Shown here in pieces: positions 27,088-27,570 of a DNA stretch of 27,570 nt. Position 1 is the stretch's first letter. Every line of letters starts with the position of its first letter. The notes under the pieces were generated by a model. That model saw only the letters and a list, made by a program, of their open reading frames with translations. It made no database searches and was not told the origin of the DNA. The stretch comes from a virus. The translations under genes and the position numbers were made by a program. The DNA lies in the IMG/VR virus record IMGVR_UViG_3300042542_000691, positions 1-27,570 of that record; one strand, given 5' to 3'.

Positions 27088-27570
27088 ATGGCACGAATAC
27101 CCAATGACCAACGCCTTGCCAATCTGCACGCTGAAGCACTGCGGCAGTTCAACGACATACAAACTGCGCTGCGGGATGAACGCCTGCAATGCCTGCAAGA
27201 CAGACGGTTTTATTCTCTCTGCGGCGCACAGTGGGAAGGCCCATTGTGGGATCAGTACGAAAACAAACCCAAGTTTGAAGTCAACAAAATCATGTTGGCG
27301 GTCATTCGCATCGTCAACGAATACCGCAATAACCGCATCACTGTTGACTATGTAAGCAAAGACGGGACAGAGAACGACAAGCTGGCTGAAGTCTGCGATG
27401 GTCTGTATCGTGCCGATGAACAGGCATCGGTGGCTGATGAGGCTTACGACAACGCCTTTGAAGAAGCCGTAGGCGGTGGTATTGGCGCATGGCGTTTGCG
27501 GACTGTCTACGAGGACGAAGAAGACCCAGAGAACGAACGCCAGCGCATCAGGTTCGAGCCAATCTTTGAT
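27088..27570 (+). CDS. P22-like portal protein, 3' truncated by the window edge
   Basis: ATG 27088 follows AAAAGGACAAAT. Only 161 codons are visible, open to the right edge, of an expected 700 or so. The N-terminus (RLQCLQDRRFYSLCGAQWEG, PLWDQYENKPKFEVNKIML, VIRIVNEYRNNRITVDYVSK) matches the P22-type portal family (PF16510), in which a QW...W segment and a PxFEVNKI...VN.I.NEYR block occur near the start. As the portal ring it anchors the packaging motor and later the tail. The remaining head genes should lie to the right. Confidence 0.88.
   Translation, partial: MARIPNDQRLANLHAEALRQFNDIQTALRDERLQCLQDRRFYSLCGAQWEGPLWDQYENKPKFEVNKIMLAVIRIVNEYRNNRITVDYVSKDGTENDKLAEVCDGLYRADEQASVADEAYDNAFEEAVGGGIGAWRLRTVYEDEEDPENERQRIRFEPIFD

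Noticed and set aside
1-27570. tRNA genes, CRISPR arrays, insertion sequences or phage attachment site
   Set aside because: None was visible by eye: no cloverleaf-like segments, no regularly spaced repeats, no transposase or integrase frame. A dedicated scan such as tRNAscan was not run.

Overview
This window is most of a tailed double-stranded DNA bacteriophage genome of the P22 / short-tailed (podovirus) type. The P22-like parts are the portal (truncated at the right edge), the gp10-like tail-hub protein (truncated at the left edge), a row of three DNA-ejection-type proteins, and tailspikes with a P22-like head-binding domain. The terminase pair is of the Sf6 / PBSX kind. Rz/Rz1 spanins mean a Gram-negative host. 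The flavour of the small genes suggests a freshwater betaproteobacterial host, but that is an impression and was not tested. No tRNA, rRNA, CRISPR array, insertion sequence, integrase or CI-type repressor is visible.

Layout. (1) Bases 1-14154, plus strand: late structural genes. These are gp10-like hub, C1q-like structural protein, small virion-associated proteins, gp7-like / gp20-like / gp16-like ejection proteins, two tandem tailspikes, a lectin-like fibre protein and small accessory proteins. (2) 14154-16589, plus: lysis cassette with several one- or two-helix membrane proteins, a lipoprotein overlapping a membrane protein, a classical embedded Rz/Rz1 pair and an M15 peptidase endolysin. 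(3) 16586-20548, minus: leftward early operon of tightly overlapping genes, including the recombination set (ERF annealing protein, YqaJ exonuclease, SSB-like protein), a winged-helix protein and membrane micro-proteins. (4) 20549-20687: divergent control region. (5) 20688-25407, plus: rightward early operon with a Cro-like repressor, a secreted Cys-rich micro-protein, a DUF1376 replication protein, a C5-cytosine methyltransferase overlapped along its whole length by a second long reading frame, a RusA resolvase, a PAPS-reductase-like protein, an NrdR-like zinc ribbon and a YbcO-like nuclease. (6) 25408-27570, plus: small and large terminase and the start of the portal.

How it works together. 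The portal at the right edge and the gp10-like gene at the left edge are normally joined by scaffold, coat and head-completion genes. The window therefore looks like a circularly permuted genome cut inside its head-gene block. The layout is lambdoid: two divergent early operons meet at a Cro-controlled region, and a late operon running from terminase to lysis converges on the end of the leftward operon. Unusually, the two early promoters sit back to back with no room for a cI gene.

Most interesting points: full-length dual coding over the methyltransferase, with a stop codon in the methyltransferase frame; two candidate spanin pairs; a gene that seems to start at ATT directly after an in-frame TAA; a probably leaderless cro with repeated AAGTTA sites inside both divergent promoters; and a nine-G tract in the PAPS-reductase-like gene. 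All family assignments come from reading motifs by eye; no database search was run. No stretch longer than 300 bases lacks a gene.
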